A DNA stretch of 64,000 nucleotides, taken from assembly GCA_022539475.1 (NCBI GenBank), contig VCMS01000062.1, positions 245,120 to 309,119 on the forward strand, given 5' to 3'. Origin of the DNA: Gracilaria domingensis (Eukaryota > Rhodophyta > Florideophyceae > Gracilariales > Gracilariaceae). Positions within the stretch are counted from its first letter, which is position 1, and each line of letters starts with the position of its first letter. A model generated the notes under the pieces. The model searched no databases, had not been told where the DNA came from, and saw nothing but the letters and a program-made list of their open reading frames with translations. Shown piece after piece: positions 61,489 through 64,000 of the stretch. The position numbers and the translations under genes were made by a program.

Positions 61489-63889
61489 CGGGTGCTTGTC
61501 GCGCTGCATCTCGGATTAAGAAACGCGGTTTGATCCATTACACACTCAAAGCCAAATTAAGATTTAGCGGCGGGGAACAGGAGGAGGCTTTGCGATCGGC
61601 CCAAGGGGGCTGCCACGCTCGCCCGGGCTAGAGGGGATTTGGTTTGAGAAATTAGCAGCGGCGATTGAATGTCAAAGCCGCCCACCGCGTTGGCTGCATC
61701 GCGCCACGCGCGCGCGGCCGGCGACAGTCGTGCACGTGCTGCGCGGCGATGCGCGGCACGCGCCGTGGCGACGTGCCGCCGCGTGCGATGCGGTGATTGG
61801 CTGCTTCTCGGTGCTCTGCAACAATGCATTACGGCCGATCGCAACGTTGCTAACTCTGGCTGGCTTCCGCACCGGACGAGTGCTCACTCCCTCCAAATCA
61901 GCTCGATCTTTGCTCCGCTCGTGGCGCACAGCAACGACTGTTCGTACAGGAGTACGAGACGAGTACGACAAACTTTCGGTGCCAGCTGGTTCTGCACCAT
62001 CCCTTCCTTTGACGGCCTATGATGGATCGATTGTCCTCTACGTCATCCCCGTACGTAACCTGGAATGCGTCATAGTCTTTTACGTGGTTCATAACGGTGA
62101 GATGGTGCCATACTCTTTTCATATTGTGGAAATCGCCTAACTGGGTCCAGCTTCTAAATTTATAATTGTGCTCACATGCGGCGGCATGGACAGTGCGAGA
62201 TTGCAAACAGGAACCGGAGGGAAGGTTTCCTGAAACCCAAATTGACCACGTCAATCAGAAATTCAGGCTTATTATGGTTAAGCCAGCAGCGAATCTTGCG
62301 GGATTGCCAGTTTGGTGATCACTGCAAGGTTACAAACATTTCTCATACTTGAAGACGGACATTCTCGACCATTCAATTGCAAGATCCTTTTTGATTGCGC
62401 TTCTACGTGTTCACCTATTACTCCAGTCAGAAGATCGCACCATCCTCTGGAGGACGCCGAACACGATGACAAACAGCTGGTTTAACGCAGCTGAGTGGCG
62501 CGCTTCGAGATAAGGTTCCGCAATCAACTGCTTGCCTTCAAATGTTTATAGACAACAGGCTGACCCTTTTCTGTCGAGATAACCATAATGATTAAAATAG
62601 ATATTAATCACCGCCGATAATTTGATCCAGATCCCTACTTTGTTTAGCATACGTCGATTAGAGCAGGTACTGATACTGGCATTAGAGCTCGATAAGTGAG
62701 TGGTTGCTTTTTCTGCGCACAGATCGGTCAGCTTCCCAATCAAATTAACAGATGCTCTAGGTCGCAACCTTGGACACGCAATGTTTTTTTCTCACTCAAA
62801 TTGTGTGTGCCAGATATAGGTACCTGCAAGAGAGGAGCTTCCACCCAACTTGCAAATGGTCTGGAGGCGGTGTCGGCCTGAACAAATGGGTTGCATGTCT
62901 GCGGATCAACTCGCGGGAAGTTAAGGTGATGTTTACAACACTCGCAAGCGGGTGCGCCGGCCGCAGTATGCATCTCTACGATCGACACCCAAACGAAGAA
63001 CTTATGATCTCAAGCGCTTTCGGAAAATTTCCAACGCATTTATAAAGCAGCCTTTCTATTTTGGAGAATTACTATGAGCACCTTCGTTCGCCCTTCTGAA
63101 CCGAAGTCACGACCAGTCAACCCTTGTCACAAAAAAACGGGAGGATCTTGACTTCGTTTACGTGTACCAAGGGTACTCTACCAGTTTGAAGTTTTGGAAA
63201 TAAAATCAAAATTCTCCTAAACGTTTTTAATAAATGCACACAAGTGGCTCTGTCGTACACGTATCCCAGCTTGCATCCAACAAAGCTGGAAATATTTCCA
63301 AATAAAAAGCAAAATCCAACACTAAAGTAGCGGATAGCTGGAACGAATAGCTCTATCAAGGGTATGCCACTGCAACTCAATAGAAGATTGCTTTGGAACA
63401 AAGGGCGTAGCGATTACAAGGGGAACACTTTTAGTTTCATTCGAAGAACCTGACGGGGTTCACCGATGTTAGATGAGCAGAGCTCAGGAAGCAAGGCAAA
63501 ACCGCGAGAAGTTCATGCAGTTCATGCAGGAGGGGGCAAGCCGTATCTCAGCGTTAGCGTCGTTTGGCATGATTGAAAAGCCTTTTGGCCTTCAAGAAGT
63601 TGCTCCTTAAAGGACGTTCTATGAGCCCGCGTGGGGAACAAAACGTGCATACGAGACAGCTACTTGAAGAAAATGTGAGCAATCCTCAAGGGTAAGCAAG
63701 CAGTTCAGCTTTTGTGTTTGCAGAATCTCCTCGTCTCTACCGATTCGCATGTGCCAGGAGAAGGTTCCACGTCGGCAACCAAGCTGTAAACCGCCTCCGC
63801 TTCCGTCGCGATGCAGCACTAAAGCGCTCGAGCATGTTGCTCGGCGCCCCAGCGCTTCGCCGCAAAACCAATTCGCCACGGACTGAACC
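61489..63889. other. Intergenic, no gene recognised
   Basis: The first ~350 bp are GC-rich upstream DNA of the LPMO gene. The rest, to the signal-peptide gene, has frames under 140 residues without motifs. Possibly a shared upstream region plus old repeats. Confidence 0.35.
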
Positions 63890-64000
63890 ATGGCCCACTT
63901 CATCGCCACAGTGATCGCAACGTTCGCCGCCCTCCTGGCGGCCGCCCGCGCCGCGTCCCAACGCGTGAGTCCGATCCCCCCGCTGCAGCTGGTCACGTCC
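63890..64000 (+). CDS. Start of a secreted protein gene (cut by window end)
   Basis: ATG 63890 in the good context GAACCATGG opens a frame running off the window (37 residues). MAHFIATVIATFAALLAAARA is a clear signal peptide, with cleavage likely after the ARA or RAA, then a Ser/Pro-rich start of the mature chain. A GTGAGT at about 63965 might be a splice donor. Function cannot be told. Confidence 0.55.
   Translation, partial: MAHFIATVIATFAALLAAARAASQRVSPIPPLQLVTS

Overview
The window is nuclear DNA of a eukaryote. Compact host genes with long, mostly unbroken reading frames sit as islands between large tracts of LTR retrotransposons, DNA transposons and foldback repeats. The few introns that can be inferred have canonical GT..AG ends, one with a TACTAAC-like branch site. 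The mix of an oxysterol-binding-protein homologue, an Old Yellow Enzyme, an AA15-type copper oxygenase and a Ty3/gypsy-rich background is most like an intron-poor red alga of the Chondrus type. That placement is an inference, not proof.

Layout: (1) 135-4372: a divergent host pair, a CBM48-like tail-anchored protein (minus) and a PH-domain oxysterol-binding-protein-related protein (plus). (2) 5130-7468: a retroelement integrase fragment and a PIF/Harbinger transposase. (3) 7639-19597: an LTR retrotransposon of Ty3/gypsy type with chromodomain, bounded by a perfect 5-bp target duplication. Its LTRs are almost identical, its gag/pol is broken, and a 617-residue frame lies antisense beside its 3' LTR. 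(4) 20030-20770: a WD40-repeat pseudogene. (5) 21290-30067: a second, related gypsy element with a long whole-looking pol but truncated ends; its left edge meets an ambiguous base (n at 21290). (6) 30085-32766: a gag-protease fragment of a third retroelement. (7) 33-41 kb: gene-poor DNA with several foldbacks, a three-segment membrane protein gene, a dead Harbinger copy carrying a foldback insertion, and a 487-bp hAT-type MITE.

(8) 41255-44406: an Old Yellow Enzyme homologue and a second membrane protein of the same unusual topology. (9) 45204-50310: a cysteine-rich exon, then a CACTA-like transposase with one internal TGA, head-to-head with a multi-exon coiled-coil gene. (10) 51877-53303: a perfect 38-bp hairpin and a Ty1/copia gag fragment with a putative LTR. 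(11) 53997-59348: a complete-looking Mutator-like element with 437-bp terminal inverted repeats, a 9-bp target duplication and an intact SWIM-type transposase. (12) 60287-61339: a secreted AA15-type lytic polysaccharide monooxygenase. (13) 63890-64000: the signal-peptide start of a further secreted protein that runs off the window.

Host genes do not form operons. The recognisable ones point to sterol/lipid exchange at membrane contacts, carbohydrate binding, flavin-dependent reduction and extracellular polysaccharide oxidation. Several starts were moved from GTG/TTG to the first in-frame ATG. No rRNA genes, complete tRNA genes or CRISPR arrays were seen.
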